Positions 1 to 9,638 are shown, counted from the stretch's first letter. The stretch is 64,000 nt of DNA from Cohnella candidum (GCF_003713065.1 NZ_CP033433.1:3659001-3723000), one strand, 5' to 3'. Program-made: numbers and translations. Notes: generated by a model from the sequence alone, not told the origin.

Positions 1-554
1 TTCGTATGATCCAGCCGGTCATCGACACGCCGGCCGTTCCGTTTCACGATGCGACCGGGAATGCCGACGACCGTGCTGTTCGGCGGGACCTCCCGCAGGA
101 CGACCGAATTCGCCCCGATGTTCGAATTGTCCCCGACCTTGAACGAACCCAGCACTTTGGCGCCCGAGGCGATGACGACGCGGTTGCCGATCGTCGGATG
201 GCGTTTGCCCTTCTCCTTGCCCGTGCCGCCCAGCGTGACGCCTTGATAGATGATGACGTCGTCGCCGATCTCGCACGTCTCCCCGATCACGACGCCCATG
301 CCGTGGTCGATGAACAGCTTGCGCCCGATGCGCGCGCCCGGGTGGATCTCGATGCCGGTGAAAAACCGGTTGACTTGCGAGATGATCCGGGCGACGGTAA
401 ACCACCGGCGCTTATAGAAAAAATGGGCGATCCGGTGCGACCAGATGGCGTGCAGCCCGGAATAGGTGAAAATAGCCTCGAACCGGCTCCTGGCCGCGGG
501 ATCGTTCTCCATCACCGCGTCGATATCGGATTTGACATTGCTCCAAAACCCCAT
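1..554 (-). CDS. cysE: Serine O-acetyltransferase (partial, C-terminus outside window)
   Basis: The enzyme makes O-acetylserine from serine and acetyl-CoA, the committed step of cysteine synthesis in the cytoplasm. The gene reads from an ATG at 554 off the left edge; 184 codons are visible. An all-alpha N-terminal part (about residues 1-70) is followed by left-handed beta-helix hexapeptide repeats with [10 protein letters not shown] and the family signature around [16 protein letters not shown]. The short N-terminal domain is typical of the Bacillota form. Upstream lies a cysteine T-box, so expression should respond to uncharged tRNA-Cys. In relatives cysS usually follows, but it would be beyond the edge. 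Confidence 0.95.
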   Translation of the reverse strand, partial: MGFWSNVKSDIDAVMENDPAARSRFEAIFTYSGLHAIWSHRIAHFFYKRRWFTVARIISQVNRFFTGIEIHPGARIGRKLFIDHGMGVVIGETCEIGDDVIIYQGVTLGGTGKEKGKRHPTIGNRVVIASGAKVLGSFKVGDNSNIGANSVVLREVPPNSTVVGIPGRIVKRNGRRVDDRLDHT

Positions 555-622
555 GACGTAACGCCTCCCTGATCCCCCGAACTGCGAAACCGCGAAAGGG
601 ATCGCGAAATCTCCCGTAAAAC

Positions 623-655
623 AAAAAAGTCCCTGCAGCAAATTGCTGCAGAGAC
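623..655 (-). terminator. T-box-controlled intrinsic terminator
   Basis: On the minus strand a 13-bp stem (GTCTCTGCAGCAA against TTGCTGCAGGGAC) is followed by TTTTTT. It lies directly after the T-box core, so it is the terminator that the tRNA-stabilised antiterminator would replace. Confidence 0.88.
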
Positions 656-908
656 GTCTCGTGCGTACGCGGTCCCACCCTGCTTGAGTCCCGGCCTGCG
701 GTGGTCCGCCGGACCGAGTCCCCCCTTCAGGCTGGTAACGGGCGCCACCCGGCACCGCTTATCGGACCGTCTTGCGGACCGTTCGGCGGCACGGCTCCCA
801 GGCGCATTTCCATTCGGCGGGAATGAGGCGGTTTGCAGCTGATGCCGCCCTCTCTGGACATTCCGGTCACGAACGTACTCTCCTGTTCGTCGCTCTTCGG
901 CTTTATTT
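623..908 (-). ncRNA. T-box leader, probable cysteine specifier, upstream of cysE
   Basis: Read on the minus strand the leader has the T-box core AGGGTGGGACCGCG (681-668), which pairs with the tRNA acceptor end, and a Stem I region with an AGTA element and an AGAGAG stretch. On the 3' side of Stem I the sequence GAAATGCGCC places TGC (806-804), a cysteine codon, where the specifier triplet is expected. An intrinsic terminator follows. This fits tRNA-Cys sensing before a cysE gene. The specifier position was judged by eye and not folded; the T-box itself is clear. Confidence 0.88.
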
Positions 909-914
909 ACACTC

Positions 915-943
915 AGTATAGCCGATACCCCTTGAAGTGACAA
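915..943 (-). promoter_or_regulatory. Sigma-A promoter of the cysE T-box transcript
   Basis: TTGTCA (943-938) and TATACT (920-915) are separated by 17 bp on the minus strand. The expected start is near 908, at the 5' end of the T-box leader. Confidence 0.7.
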
Positions 944-977
944 GGGACGAGGCGCATCGCCCGATCTTGCCGCACCG

Positions 978-2456
978 TTAGAATTTTCCTTCCGCGGCGT
1001 CCTTCAACCTCTGAATTACGCGCTCCAGGCCGAGCAGCCACACGGTCCCGTTCAGATCCGGCCCGTGCATCTGGCCCGTCAAGGCGACGCGGATCGGCAT
1101 GAACAAGCCTTTGCCCTTCACGCCCGTCTCGCCCTGAACGGCTTTGATGGCCGCTTTGATTCCGTCGACCGTGAAAGCAGCTTCTCCTCCCGCTTCCAAC
1201 TGTCCCGCGAACGCGGCCAGCACTTTCGGCGCCGTCTCTTCCGCCAGCACCGCGCGGGCTTCGGCGTTCTCCAGTTCGAGCGTTTCCCGGAAGAACAGCT
1301 CGGACAGCGGCACGATTTCCGCCCCGAATCGCAGATGATCGCGGTACAACGCAACCAGTTCCGTCGCCCAAGCGACTTCCTGCTCGGAAGGCTCCTGCGG
1401 CAAGCGCCCCGCTTTCTTCAATTGGGGCAGACAGAGGCTCACCACCTTCGCGAGGTCCGCCGCCTTCAAGTAATGCTGGCTGATATGGTTCAACTTGGCC
1501 GTATCGAACACGGCCGGGCTCTTCGACAAGCGGTCCGCGTCGAAAATCTCGATCAACTGCTCGCGGGAATAGATTTCCTCTTCGCCCTTCGGCGACCAGC
1601 CGAGCAGAACGATGAAGTTGAACAGCGCTTCCGGCATATAGCCCAGCCCGTCGTACTGCTCGATGAACTGTACGATGGATTCGTCGCGTTTGGACAGCTT
1701 TTTATGGTTTTCGTTCACGATGAGGGTCATGTGCCCGAACGCCGGCGGCGACCATCCGAACGCTTCGTAAACCATCAACTGGCGCGGCGTGTTCGTGATA
1801 TGGTCTTCCCCGCGCAGGACGTGGGAGATTTCCATCAGGTGGTCGTCCACCGCCACCGCGTAGTTATAGGTCGGAATGCCGTCCTTCTTGACGATGACGA
1901 AATCGCCGAAATCCTCGGAACGGAAGGAAATGTTCCCTTTGACCATGTCGTCGAACGCATACGTCCGGCCTTCCGGCACGATGAAACGAACGCTCGGCAC
2001 CCGGCCTTCGGCTTCGAGCCGCGAACGCTCTTCCGCAGTCAGGCTGCGGCATTTGCCCGAGTAGCGGGGCATTTGTTCTCCGCGCGCCGTCTGCTCTTCC
2101 CTCTCCCGCTCGAGCTCTTCTTCCGTGCAATAGCAGCGGTAGGCCAAGCCCCGGTCGAGAAGATCCTGCGTGTGCTTATTGTATATTTCCAGCCGTTCGG
2201 TTTGGCGGTACGGTCCGTAGTCTCCCCCGATGTCGATGCTTTCGTTCCAATCGACGCCGAGCCACTTCAGGTAAGTGAGCTGGCTTTGCTCCCCGCCCTC
2301 GATGTTGCGTTTGATATCGGTATCTTCAATACGGATGATGAAATCGCCGCCGTGGCGGCGGGCATAAAGGTAGTTGAAAATGGCGGTACGCGCGTTGCCG
2401 ATATGCAAATGGCCCGTCGGGCTGGGCGCGTATCTTACGCGCACTTTGCTGCTCAT
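978..2456 (-). CDS. gltX: Glutamyl-tRNA synthetase
   Basis: Charges tRNA-Glu with glutamate in the cytoplasm. In Bacillota this enzyme is normally non-discriminating and also makes Glu-tRNA-Gln for the GatCAB pathway. The 492-residue class I synthetase has the HIGH-type motif HLHIG at residues 16-20 and a KLSKR form of the KMSKS loop near residue 255, then the anticodon-binding domain. The ATG at 2456 follows an AGGGGG ribosome binding site. It sits 40 bp after ispF and before the T-box of cysE, the usual Bacillota order. Confidence 0.97.
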   Translation of the reverse strand: MSSKVRVRYAPSPTGHLHIGNARTAIFNYLYARRHGGDFIIRIEDTDIKRNIEGGEQSQLTYLKWLGVDWNESIDIGGDYGPYRQTERLEIYNKHTQDLLDRGLAYRCYCTEEELEREREEQTARGEQMPRYSGKCRSLTAEERSRLEAEGRVPSVRFIVPEGRTYAFDDMVKGNISFRSEDFGDFVIVKKDGIPTYNYAVAVDDHLMEISHVLRGEDHITNTPRQLMVYEAFGWSPPAFGHMTLIVNENHKKLSKRDESIVQFIEQYDGLGYMPEALFNFIVLLGWSPKGEEEIYSREQLIEIFDADRLSKSPAVFDTAKLNHISQHYLKAADLAKVVSLCLPQLKKAGRLPQEPSEQEVAWATELVALYRDHLRFGAEIVPLSELFFRETLELENAEARAVLAEETAPKVLAAFAGQLEAGGEAAFTVDGIKAAIKAVQGETGVKGKGLFMPIRVALTGQMHGPDLNGTVWLLGLERVIQRLKDAAEGKF

Positions 2457-2496
2457 CGTGATAACCCCCTGTCGTATATCGTAAATCGCTGAAATG

Positions 2497-2976
2497 TTAT
2501 TGCGCCTTGACGAGACACACGACGGCCTGCGCCGCGATCCCCTCGCCGCGTCCCGTGAAGCCCAGCTTCTCCGAAGTCGTCGCTTTCACGTTGACCTGAT
2601 CCTCATCGCCTTCGAGCACGTCCGCGATCACTTTCACCATCGCGGGGATGTGCGGCGCCATCTTCGGCGCCTGCGCGATGATGGTCGCGTCCGCGTTGCC
2701 GAGCCGATAGCCCTTCTCCTTGGCGAGCGCCCACACGCGGCGAAGCAGCACTACGCTGTCCGCTCCGGCGTAAGCCGGATCCGTATCGGGAAAATGCTTC
2801 CCGATGTCGCCCAAGGCAAGCGCCCCCAGTACCGCGTCGCTGATGGCATGCAGCAGCACGTCGGCGTCGGAATGGCCGAGCAGCCCTTTCTCGTAAGGAA
2901 TGGTGACGCCTCCGATGATGCAGGGGCGGCCTTCCACCAGTTGATGGACGTCGAAGCCTTGTCCGATCCGAATCAT
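2497..2976 (-). CDS. ispF: 2-C-methyl-D-erythritol 2,4-cyclodiphosphate synthase
   Basis: Fifth step of the MEP isoprenoid pathway: cyclises CDP-methylerythritol 2-phosphate with release of CMP. The protein has 159 residues, the usual length. Metal-binding residues are in the GQGFDVHQL motif (D8, H10), and [14 protein letters not shown] is the family signature. An open frame continues upstream inside ispD, but family length and the ATGA overlap with the ispD stop place the start at the ATG at 2976. It is translationally coupled to ispD, the enzyme two steps earlier. Confidence 0.97.
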   Translation of the reverse strand: MIRIGQGFDVHQLVEGRPCIIGGVTIPYEKGLLGHSDADVLLHAISDAVLGALALGDIGKHFPDTDPAYAGADSVVLLRRVWALAKEKGYRLGNADATIIAQAPKMAPHIPAMVKVIADVLEGDEDQVNVKATTSEKLGFTGRGEGIAAQAVVCLVKAQ

Positions 2977-3668
2977 TGCGGTTCCTTCTCCCTCCGGCGC
3001 CGTTCGAGGAACAGCTCGGCGACGAGCAGATCCTCCGGCGTCGTGATTTTCAAGTTCGTGTAATGCCCGGGCACGGCGGCTACCTTGCGGCCGAGCCGTT
3101 CGAACAGCATCGCGTCGTCGGTCGCGGCCGCGCCGGCCTCCCGGGCCAGCCGGTGCGCTTCGAGCAGCGCGAGCCGGCCGAACGCCTGCGGCGTCTGGAC
3201 GGCGCACAGCGTGGACCGGTCAGGCGTGGACACGACCATGCCCGCTTCCGTCACCTTGATCGTATCCTTCACGGGAACGGCGAGCGTCGACGCTCCGTGT
3301 TCCTCCGCGGCTTCCAAGCATGCCGCGATCTGTTCCGGCGTCACGAGAGGCCGCGCGGCGTCATGAATGAGAGCGCCATCGGTTCCGAGCGCGGACAAAC
3401 CCGCTTCCACGCTGTCCTGCCGCTCCGCCCCGCCGGCCACCACCGCGGCGACTTTGGCGAATCCGCCCGCGCGGACCAATTCCTCGGCCCTGCCGATCTC
3501 ATGCCCGGCGGCGACGATGACGATCTCTTCGACCCGGCCGCACCGTTCGAACGCTTCGAGCGTATGCGCCAGCACGGGACGTTCCGCGATCGGCAAATAA
3601 GCCTTGTTGTCGGCCGTCCCCATCCGGGTTCCCCGTCCGGCCGCGACGATCACGGCTCCCCATTTCAT
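2973..3668 (-). CDS. ispD: 2-C-methyl-D-erythritol 4-phosphate cytidylyltransferase
   Basis: MEP pathway enzyme that joins CTP and methylerythritol 4-phosphate. The 231-residue protein has the nucleotide-binding start [14 protein letters not shown], the HDAARPLV motif and a [10 protein letters not shown] end typical of IspD. A TTG lies 12 bp upstream of the chosen ATG (3668), but the AAAGGGG ribosome binding site is too close to it, so the ATG is preferred. The stop overlaps the ispF start by 4 bp. Confidence 0.95.
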   Translation of the reverse strand: MKWGAVIVAAGRGTRMGTADNKAYLPIAERPVLAHTLEAFERCGRVEEIVIVAAGHEIGRAEELVRAGGFAKVAAVVAGGAERQDSVEAGLSALGTDGALIHDAARPLVTPEQIAACLEAAEEHGASTLAVPVKDTIKVTEAGMVVSTPDRSTLCAVQTPQAFGRLALLEAHRLAREAGAAATDDAMLFERLGRKVAAVPGHYTNLKITTPEDLLVAELFLERRRREKEPQ

Positions 3669-3700
3669 GCAGACCGCCAATCCCCTTTACATGCAGAAGA

Positions 3701-3735
3701 GCGGGACGTTGAGCGCGTCCCGCCCGTATTTTTTT
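3701..3735 (+). terminator. Terminator-like hairpin in the PIN/TRAM-ispD spacer
   Basis: An 8-bp GC-rich stem (GCGGGACG 3701-3708, CGTCCCGC 3716-3723) is followed five bases later by seven T on the plus strand. The genes on both sides read on the minus strand, so in that direction the T run precedes the hairpin as A. It would stop only antisense transcripts. The role is unclear. Confidence 0.4.
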
Positions 3736-3746
3736 ATCATACCTTT

Positions 3747-4841
3747 TCAGAGCGCTTTTTCCAATAGCTTCGGCTTGGCGAAGATCATCCGGCCGGCCGA
3801 AGTTTGCAGCACGCTCGTCACGAGCACTTCCATCGTCGTCCCGATGAAATCGCGGCCGCCTTCGACGACGATCATCGTGCCGTCATCCAAATAAGCGACT
3901 CCTTGTCCATGCTCCTTGCCGTCCTTGATCACCTGCACGACGATCTCTTCGCCCGGAAGCACGACCGGCTTCACCGCGTTGGCCAAATCGTTGATGTTCA
4001 GGACGGAAACGCCTTGCAGCTCGCACACCTTGTTCAGGTTGAAGTCGTTGGTCACCACTTTGCCGCGCATCGCTTTGGCCAGCTTCACCAGTTTGCTGTC
4101 GACTTCGCCCGCTTCCTCGACGGCTTCTTCGTAGATGAGCACTTTCACGTCGAGCTCTTTCTGGATTTTGTTCAGAATATCGAGCCCTCTCCGCCCGCGG
4201 TTTCGCTTCAGCAGGTCGGACGAATCCGCGATGTGCTGCAGCTCTTCGAGCACGAATTCCGGGATGACCAAGGTCCCTTCGATGAAGCCGGTTTTGCAAA
4301 TATCGGCGATTCGACCGTCGATGATGACGCTGGTGTCCAAAATTTTATGCTCTTCGTAACGCGGCGCTTCTTCTTTCAGCGGTTCGGCAACGCGGCGGGA
4401 ACGGAACCATTCCCCGATCTCCTCTTTCTTGCGGACGGCGATCCCCGCTCCCGCATAGGCCAGCACGATCGCCAAAACGGCTCCCAGCAGCGGGCCGACC
4501 CGGGGGATGTCCGAAACGAAAGGATACACGAGAACCGCGAACAGCGCTCCCACCATGAGCCCGGCCGCTCCCGTCACCATGTCCGTCGCCGGAACCCCTG
4601 CGGCACGGTCGATCCCAAGCTGAAGAGCACGGGAGAGCGGACCTGCCATTGCCGTTGCCGCCAATAATCCGATGAACGCCCCGATGAGCGCGCCATAAGA
4701 GCTGCCCGGTGCGGACGCGGTATGTACGCCCAGTACGGGATCCATCCACGCCGCTCCGCCGGATATCCGCCATGCCGACCATTCCTGGCCGGTCACCGCT
4801 CCCAAAATGAGGCCCACCGCCTGAATCAATCTTTTCATCAT
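3747..4841 (-). CDS. yacL: PIN/TRAM domain membrane protein (YacL family)
   Basis: The 364-residue protein has several N-terminal transmembrane segments (about residues 5-135) and a cytosolic PIN domain from about residue 165 ([10 protein letters not shown], with later acidic residues including the TNDFN motif). It ends in a TRAM-type nucleic-acid-binding beta barrel. PIN domains are usually metal-dependent RNases, and a membrane-tethered RNase is the family expectation; the substrate is not known from sequence. Two ATG codons (4841, 4838) follow AAGGAG. In relatives this gene sits next to ispD, as here. Confidence 0.9.
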   Translation of the reverse strand: MMKRLIQAVGLILGAVTGQEWSAWRISGGAAWMDPVLGVHTASAPGSSYGALIGAFIGLLAATAMAGPLSRALQLGIDRAAGVPATDMVTGAAGLMVGALFAVLVYPFVSDIPRVGPLLGAVLAIVLAYAGAGIAVRKKEEIGEWFRSRRVAEPLKEEAPRYEEHKILDTSVIIDGRIADICKTGFIEGTLVIPEFVLEELQHIADSSDLLKRNRGRRGLDILNKIQKELDVKVLIYEEAVEEAGEVDSKLVKLAKAMRGKVVTNDFNLNKVCELQGVSVLNINDLANAVKPVVLPGEEIVVQVIKDGKEHGQGVAYLDDGTMIVVEGGRDFIGTTMEVLVTSVLQTSAGRMIFAKPKLLEKAL

Positions 4842-4868
4842 GCCCGACTATCACTCCTTACGAGTACA

Positions 4869-4896
4869 CTTATATTTCTTTACTAGTATGTTCCAA
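4869..4896 (-). promoter_or_regulatory. Probable promoter of the PIN/TRAM-ispD-ispF-gltX group
   Basis: TTGGAA (4896-4891) and TATAAG (4874-4869) with 16 bp between them, minus strand, just upstream of the AAGGAG site of the PIN/TRAM gene. Confidence 0.45.
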
Positions 4897-4961
4897 TTTT
4901 GGCGGGCCTAATCTCGCCCCCCGTCTCCGGATTAAAACTTCCTTACTTCTCCGTCTTCCTT

Positions 4962-4990
4962 TTGAAATGGCCCTATGGTTGCTCTATAAT
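4962..4990 (+). promoter_or_regulatory. Sigma-A promoter
   Basis: TTGAAA (4962-4967), 17 bp, TATAAT (4985-4990): a near-consensus vegetative promoter about 40 bp before the plus-strand gene at 5030. Confidence 0.8.
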
Positions 4991-5029
4991 GAAGGAAGCA
5001 GCGAAAATGAGTAACCGAGGTGGACCCGA

Positions 5030-5425
5030 ATGAGCGCACCAACGTTGCACGAATTTCAGCAGCAAGTATCGGAACTGTTGCTTCGCCATCGCAGTTTGCT
5101 GGACGTCGTCACGAAATTCAGCCAAGCCGGCGCTTCGGTGAACCGGGCGGTCGCCAAGTCGATCACCGAGTGCGGATGCATCGAATTGAACGCGCGGAAC
5201 CAAGGCTTCACCGAACAAATGGCGCTTGATCAGGCGCTGCGGCAATCCAAATCCCACATGAACGGCGAGCTGTGCGAGAATTGCCGGGACGCCATTCGCG
5301 GCGAGATGGGCAAGAACCTGTTTTACCTGTCGGCGCTCTGCAACCTGCTGGACATCAACATGGAAGACGTCGTGACGAAAGAAGCCGAGAAATGCTCGAC
5401 GCTCGGAATATTCAATTTCACTTAA
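5030..5425 (+). CDS. Conserved hypothetical cytosolic protein
   Basis: A 131-residue, mostly helical soluble protein without signal peptide or membrane segment. It has a CGC motif near residue 48 and a CENC pair near residue 82, so four cysteines could bind a metal. Close Paenibacillaceae relatives may carry a DUF1573 label; this is from memory and not verified. The ATG follows GAGGTGG with good spacing, a near-consensus promoter lies upstream and a strong terminator downstream, so it is a single-gene unit. Its position divergent from the PIN/TRAM gene marks the boundary between the housekeeping block and the mannan island. No function is assigned. Confidence 0.8.
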   Translation: MSAPTLHEFQQQVSELLLRHRSLLDVVTKFSQAGASVNRAVAKSITECGCIELNARNQGFTEQMALDQALRQSKSHMNGELCENCRDAIRGEMGKNLFYLSALCNLLDINMEDVVTKEAEKCSTLGIFNFT

Positions 5426-5450
5426 CCTCAGAATCAGACCGAAAATAAGA

Positions 5451-5499
5451 AAAGCGCACCGTTGCGTCCCTGCTTAGGGAGTTACGGTGCGCTTTTTTT
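5451..5499. terminator. Bidirectional terminator
   Basis: A 10-bp stem (AGCGCACCGT 5453-5462, ACGGTGCGCT 5484-5493) has seven T on the plus side and an A-rich flank on the other. It ends both the plus-strand gene at 5030 and the convergent mannan operon, whose last stop codon lies inside the T run. Confidence 0.9.
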
Positions 5500-6541
5500 A
5501 TGACAAGATTCCTCGGATCTCCAGTTCGGCCATTCGCTCCAATAAGAACACGCCGCTCAATTGGGAGCTCAGCGAGACCTTACGGCCGGGAGTCCGGCCC
5601 CACGAGGTGCCGAACAAAGGTTTCTCCTCCGACCCTGCGTGGGTCCACATCTTCTCGGCGTTCCCTTCCAGTGTCTTCAGCAAACCGTTCGATGCAGGCT
5701 GCTCCTTCACCAATTCGGCCAAGTACCGAACGAAGATGCCTTTGAACAACCCTCCGTCCCCATCGCCTTCGTCATGCAAGGTGCCGTTTTCTGGAGACGT
5801 CAGTTCTTCCACTGCCGCTTCCGCCGTCCGCGCCGCGTCGTCGAGATACGCACGATCCCCGGTAAGCCGGTACAGCTCTACCCCCGCTCCGATATAGACT
5901 CCCTGGCAATACGTAAACTTCCAGTCCTTGTCGATTTGGCCGTCCCCGTTGCGGTTCATGCCGTCCCATACGAACCCGCTGGCCGGGTCCACGAGATTCT
6001 CGCGAAGCCATACGTAGATTTTTTTCGCCCAATCGAGATCTTCTTGCCGGCCCAGCGTGCGGTAAAGTCTACAAGCAAGGATGACCGCGGGTGCGTTCGC
6101 CGGAGTGTTTTTGTAGCCGAGCTGTTTTTTGTGCCAGGCGATCCCGCCGCCCATCGTGTCGTTCCAGCCGCCCTGAATGTCTTCCCAAAGCTCAAGGACG
6201 GTGTCCCGGTATTGGGGTTCCCCCGTCGCTTCAAACGCTCGAAGCCAGGAGATCGCCATCCATTCCATATCGTCGTACAATTCGTTCGGAAAGGCTCCGC
6301 CGTTCTTTGTTCGAACGCCTTCATGCAACTCGGAGAGCCTGCGGGCATACTTCGCGTCGTCCGTGCGCAAGAGGCCGTCCACTAACGCATCCGCTGCGTG
6401 GGCCATCCACCAATAATGGAAAATCGTATTGCAGGATCCGTCCGGACACGGAATTTCGATATCGTACATCGAGATGCCGGCGTTCCAAAAAAGCGAATCC
6501 AGTGACTGTTGGGCTTGCTCCGCCCGTTTTGTCCAAAGCAT
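5498..6541 (-). CDS. GH76 family alpha-1,6-mannanase, cytosolic type
   Basis: A 347-residue glycoside hydrolase of family GH76 (endo-alpha-1,6-mannanase fold, alpha/alpha barrel). The catalytic aspartate pair is in LYDDMEW (D90, D91), with the family motifs FHYWWMAH, GGWNDTMGGGIAW and KNTPANAPA. There is no signal peptide, so it probably acts inside the cell on imported manno-oligosaccharides. It is the last gene of the island operon, 43 bp after the exported GH76, and its TAA overlaps the terminator. The ATG follows an AGGGGGGAG site. GH76 membership is clear; that the substrate is alpha-1,6-mannan is inferred from family and neighbours. Confidence 0.9.
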   Translation of the reverse strand: MLWTKRAEQAQQSLDSLFWNAGISMYDIEIPCPDGSCNTIFHYWWMAHAADALVDGLLRTDDAKYARRLSELHEGVRTKNGGAFPNELYDDMEWMAISWLRAFEATGEPQYRDTVLELWEDIQGGWNDTMGGGIAWHKKQLGYKNTPANAPAVILACRLYRTLGRQEDLDWAKKIYVWLRENLVDPASGFVWDGMNRNGDGQIDKDWKFTYCQGVYIGAGVELYRLTGDRAYLDDAARTAEAAVEELTSPENGTLHDEGDGDGGLFKGIFVRYLAELVKEQPASNGLLKTLEGNAEKMWTHAGSEEKPLFGTSWGRTPGRKVSLSSQLSGVFLLERMAELEIRGILS

Positions 6542-6584
6542 GGCTCTCTCACGCTCCCCCCTGATGGTGCCGCCGCCTTACCCT

Positions 6585-7739
6585 TCAAAGCCAGCCTTGC
6601 TTTTCCAAGCTTGCCATCACTTCCAGCAATGCCGTTCCGCTGATATCCGCGCTTAAAGGGACGACATCGTCCGGCGTCTGGCTCCAGGACAGCCCGAATA
6701 ACGGGCGGTCATTCTTCCTTCCTTGCTCCCACAAGCTTTCCGCGTTCCGGCGAAGCAGGTTCAACCATTTTTCGTTACCCGGTTTCTCCCGAACAAGCTC
6801 TCCCCAATACCGGACAAGCACGCCTTTGAAGAGAGCCCCGTCTCCGTCCCCCTCGGAAGGGAGCATGCCGGTTGTGGGACTCGCCATCCGGTCGGCTGCA
6901 TAGTCGGCGGTTTTGGCCGCGTCTTCCAAGTAGGCGTCTTTCTTCGTCGCCCGGTACAATTCGACGCCGGCCCCGATGAAGGTGCCTTGGTTGTAAGTGA
7001 AAGTCCAATCCTTGTCGATCAGGCCGTCGCCGTTCCGGTTCATCCCATCCCAAACAAGGCCGGTGTCCGGGTCAACCAGGTTGTTTTTCTCCCACTGATA
7101 GATCCGTTCCGCCCAAGCCAGATCGTCCTTATTTCCGAACCTTGCGTACAGACGGGCGGCTAAAATCGCGGAAGGCGCATTAGCCGGCGCGTTTTTGTAA
7201 TCCGTCTGTTCCTTGCGCCAGGCGATGCCGCCGCCCATTTCCTCGTTCCATCCTCCCTTGATGTCTTCCCAGAGAGCCAGAGCGGCCGCCTTGTACTTGT
7301 CGTCCCCGACGGCATCGAATGCCCGAAGCCAAGCCAGCCCCATCCAGGCCATGTCGTCGTAATAATCGTTCGGCCACACGCCGGCGTTTCGGCTCAAGAT
7401 CCCGTCGTACAAATCCTGAATCCGCTCCTTGTAGCTCGTTGCTCCCGTCCGCAAATAGCCGTCGACGGACAAATCTACCACATGCGCCAACCACCAATAA
7501 TTGAAAGGATCCGTGCACAACTGAAGGATGCAGGGGGAAGCGTTGTTGTAAAGCTTCCTCTTCCCGTCCCAGAAAGATGCCGAGAGTTCATCTTGCGCAA
7601 GCTCCGCCCGCTCGCTCCAAACCGATGAGCGGTGCTGGAACATGCCTTCCGCCCAACTTGCCTTCCCGAACACCGCAGCCGCGATCGTAAGCACCGCGAC
7701 CGGCACCGTTATCCAAATCCAGAGATTCCTTCGCTTCAC
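6585..7739 (-). CDS. GH76 family alpha-1,6-mannanase, exported
   Basis: This 384-residue GH76 enzyme differs from the other two by an N-terminal KRR and a hydrophobic stretch (about residues 5-24) with a plausible signal peptidase site after SWA (residue 30); a membrane anchor is possible. The catalytic pair is D128, D129 in YYDDMAW. Motifs FNYWWLAH, GGWNEEMGGGIAW and KNAPANAPS match its paralogues. It is the only exported hydrolase in the island, so it should make the first cuts in extracellular mannan and feed oligosaccharides to the importer encoded immediately upstream (7-bp gap). Confidence 0.9.
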   Translation of the reverse strand: MKRRNLWIWITVPVAVLTIAAAVFGKASWAEGMFQHRSSVWSERAELAQDELSASFWDGKRKLYNNASPCILQLCTDPFNYWWLAHVVDLSVDGYLRTGATSYKERIQDLYDGILSRNAGVWPNDYYDDMAWMGLAWLRAFDAVGDDKYKAAALALWEDIKGGWNEEMGGGIAWRKEQTDYKNAPANAPSAILAARLYARFGNKDDLAWAERIYQWEKNNLVDPDTGLVWDGMNRNGDGLIDKDWTFTYNQGTFIGAGVELYRATKKDAYLEDAAKTADYAADRMASPTTGMLPSEGDGDGALFKGVLVRYWGELVREKPGNEKWLNLLRRNAESLWEQGRKNDRPLFGLSWSQTPDDVVPLSADISGTALLEVMASLEKQGWL

Positions 7740-7746
7740 GCTGCGC

Positions 7747-8673
7747 TTATCCTTTCACGCCGCTGAAGGCGATGCCCTGAACGAAATATTTTTGGAGCAG
7801 CAGGAACAACACGAGGATCGGAAAGACCGCGATCAACGCCCCCGCCATCATCGGTCCGAAGTCTGTCTGATGATTGTACGAGAAAGCCTGAAGCCCCATC
7901 TGGATGGTGGCTTTGTTCGGATCGTTCAGCACGATCATGGGCCACAGGAAGCTGTTCCATCCGGCCTGGAAGGTGAAAATCCCCAGCGTGGCGAGCGCCG
8001 GTTTGGTTAAGGGCAGGTAGATGTTCCAGAAAATCCGGAACTCCCGGCAGCCTTCGATCCGCGCCATTTCCATCATGTCGTTCGGCAGCGTAAGGAAGAA
8101 CTGGCGCATGAAAAAGACGGCGAAAGAACCGGACGCGCCGGGCAGGATGATTCCCCAAAACGTGTTCAGGAGACCGTTGCCGCCCCCGCCGAGCCAATCG
8201 TTGCCTCCGGCGAACGGGATGTGCCTCAGCACGTAGAAGCTCGGAATCATCGTCACGATGCCCGGGATCATCATGGCCAACAGCAGCACCCGGAATAGCG
8301 GCTTGTTCAGCCGGAACGGCAGCTTGGCGAACGCGTAGCCGCTGAGCGAACCGAAAAACAAATTCGCCAGCACGCCGGCGACCGCCAGAACGAGAGAATT
8401 CCAAAAATAGAGCCCGAACGGAACCGTCGTGAAGGCGGATTTATAATGCTCCAAGGTCAGCTTCGATGGAATCCATTGGATGGGAAACGTGAAAATGTCT
8501 TCGCTCGGCTTGAGCGATGTGATCAGGCTCCACAAGAAAGGCAAGAACATGACGGCCGCGATGGCGATGCTGACGAGATAAAACAACGCCATCCAAACGA
8601 TTCGCGAAATCCTTGCCTTGCCGTTTGACTCTTCGGTGCGATAATGTGCCGTCCGTACGGCATGTTCGTTCAT
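7747..8673 (-). CDS. Sugar ABC transporter permease (MalG-like)
   Basis: A 308-residue inner-membrane permease of the carbohydrate-uptake CUT1 group with six predicted membrane spans. The cytoplasmic EAA loop (EMARIEGCREFRIFWNIYLP) that contacts the ATPase is near residue 200. The chosen ATG at 8673 follows GAGGAGG by 8 bp; a TTG directly before it is less well placed. It lies 13 bp after the partner permease. The substrate is inferred to be alpha-manno-oligosaccharide from the neighbouring hydrolases. Confidence 0.92.
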   Translation of the reverse strand: MNEHAVRTAHYRTEESNGKARISRIVWMALFYLVSIAIAAVMFLPFLWSLITSLKPSEDIFTFPIQWIPSKLTLEHYKSAFTTVPFGLYFWNSLVLAVAGVLANLFFGSLSGYAFAKLPFRLNKPLFRVLLLAMMIPGIVTMIPSFYVLRHIPFAGGNDWLGGGGNGLLNTFWGIILPGASGSFAVFFMRQFFLTLPNDMMEMARIEGCREFRIFWNIYLPLTKPALATLGIFTFQAGWNSFLWPMIVLNDPNKATIQMGLQAFSYNHQTDFGPMMAGALIAVFPILVLFLLLQKYFVQGIAFSGVKG

Positions 8674-8686
8674 CAATCCCGCCTCC

Positions 8687-9574
8687 TCATACGACCGGCT
8701 CTTCCGACTTGTTCAACCGCATGTTGATGAAAGAAAAAACGAGGATGGCAATCGCCAGCACGAACGCTTGCGCTGAAGCGTATCCCATTTGCAGCTGGTT
8801 GAAGCCCTGTTGGTAAATCAAATAGACCGGCGTTTTGGTGACGTTGCCCGGCCCTCCTTGCGTCAGCACGAAAGCCTGGTCGAACAACTGGAGGGCGCCG
8901 ATGATGGACATCGTGCTCACCAGGAACGTCGTCGGACGAAGCTGAGGCCACGTGATGTAACGAAAGCGCTGGAAAGCGTTCGCCCCGTCGAGCTTCGCCG
9001 ATTCGTACAGATAGTCGGGAATGCCCTGCAATCCCGCGATATAAATCACCATATTGGACCCCACGGATTGCCACAGGGTCACCAGGATAATGGACATCAT
9101 CGCCGTTTCGGTTTGCGCGAGCCAAGCCGGACCGTTAATTCCCAAGTAAGAAAGCAGCCCATTGACGAGGCCGTATTCCGGGTGGAGCAGCCACACCCAT
9201 ACCGTCGCGGCAGCGACCGCGGAGGTGAGCGTCGGCAGGTAGTTCAACGTGCGGAACAGGCGAATGCCCCTGAGTCTTTGATTCATCAGCACGCCCAGAC
9301 CGATCGAAATGAGGATATTGAGCGGAACGAAAATGACCGAGTAATACAGGACGTTCTTGAACGTCAGCCAATACAGGCTGTCTTGCCATAGCCGCCTGTA
9401 GTTGTCCCATCCCGCCCAATCCATGTGGCTGAGCACGTCATAATTCGTGAAACTGAGATAAAAGGCCATGAACACCGGGATGACGGTAAAAATCAGGAAA
9501 AGCAGCATGGTAGGCGTGATGAACAAATAAGCCGTTCTGGCTTGGTGGCGATGAAGTTTTCCCGCGGAAGCCAT
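8687..9574 (-). CDS. Sugar ABC transporter permease (MalF-like)
   Basis: A 295-residue permease, partner of the downstream MalG-like gene. It has six predicted membrane spans and an EAA loop (ESAKLDGANAFQRFRYITWP). The ATG at 9574 follows GGGGAG at good spacing; an upstream ATG at 9601 would add nine residues and has no ribosome binding site. No ATP-binding subunit is encoded in the island, so a shared MsmK/UgpC-type ATPase elsewhere is expected, as is common for CUT1 importers in Bacillota. Confidence 0.92.
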   Translation of the reverse strand: MASAGKLHRHQARTAYLFITPTMLLFLIFTVIPVFMAFYLSFTNYDVLSHMDWAGWDNYRRLWQDSLYWLTFKNVLYYSVIFVPLNILISIGLGVLMNQRLRGIRLFRTLNYLPTLTSAVAAATVWVWLLHPEYGLVNGLLSYLGINGPAWLAQTETAMMSIILVTLWQSVGSNMVIYIAGLQGIPDYLYESAKLDGANAFQRFRYITWPQLRPTTFLVSTMSIIGALQLFDQAFVLTQGGPGNVTKTPVYLIYQQGFNQLQMGYASAQAFVLAIAILVFSFINMRLNKSEEPVV

Positions 9575-9638
9575 TCGTACTCCCCTCCCCTTGCATGGCA
9601 TGGCGAAAGCCTAAGAGGGAGGTTGCCCTCCCTCCGGC

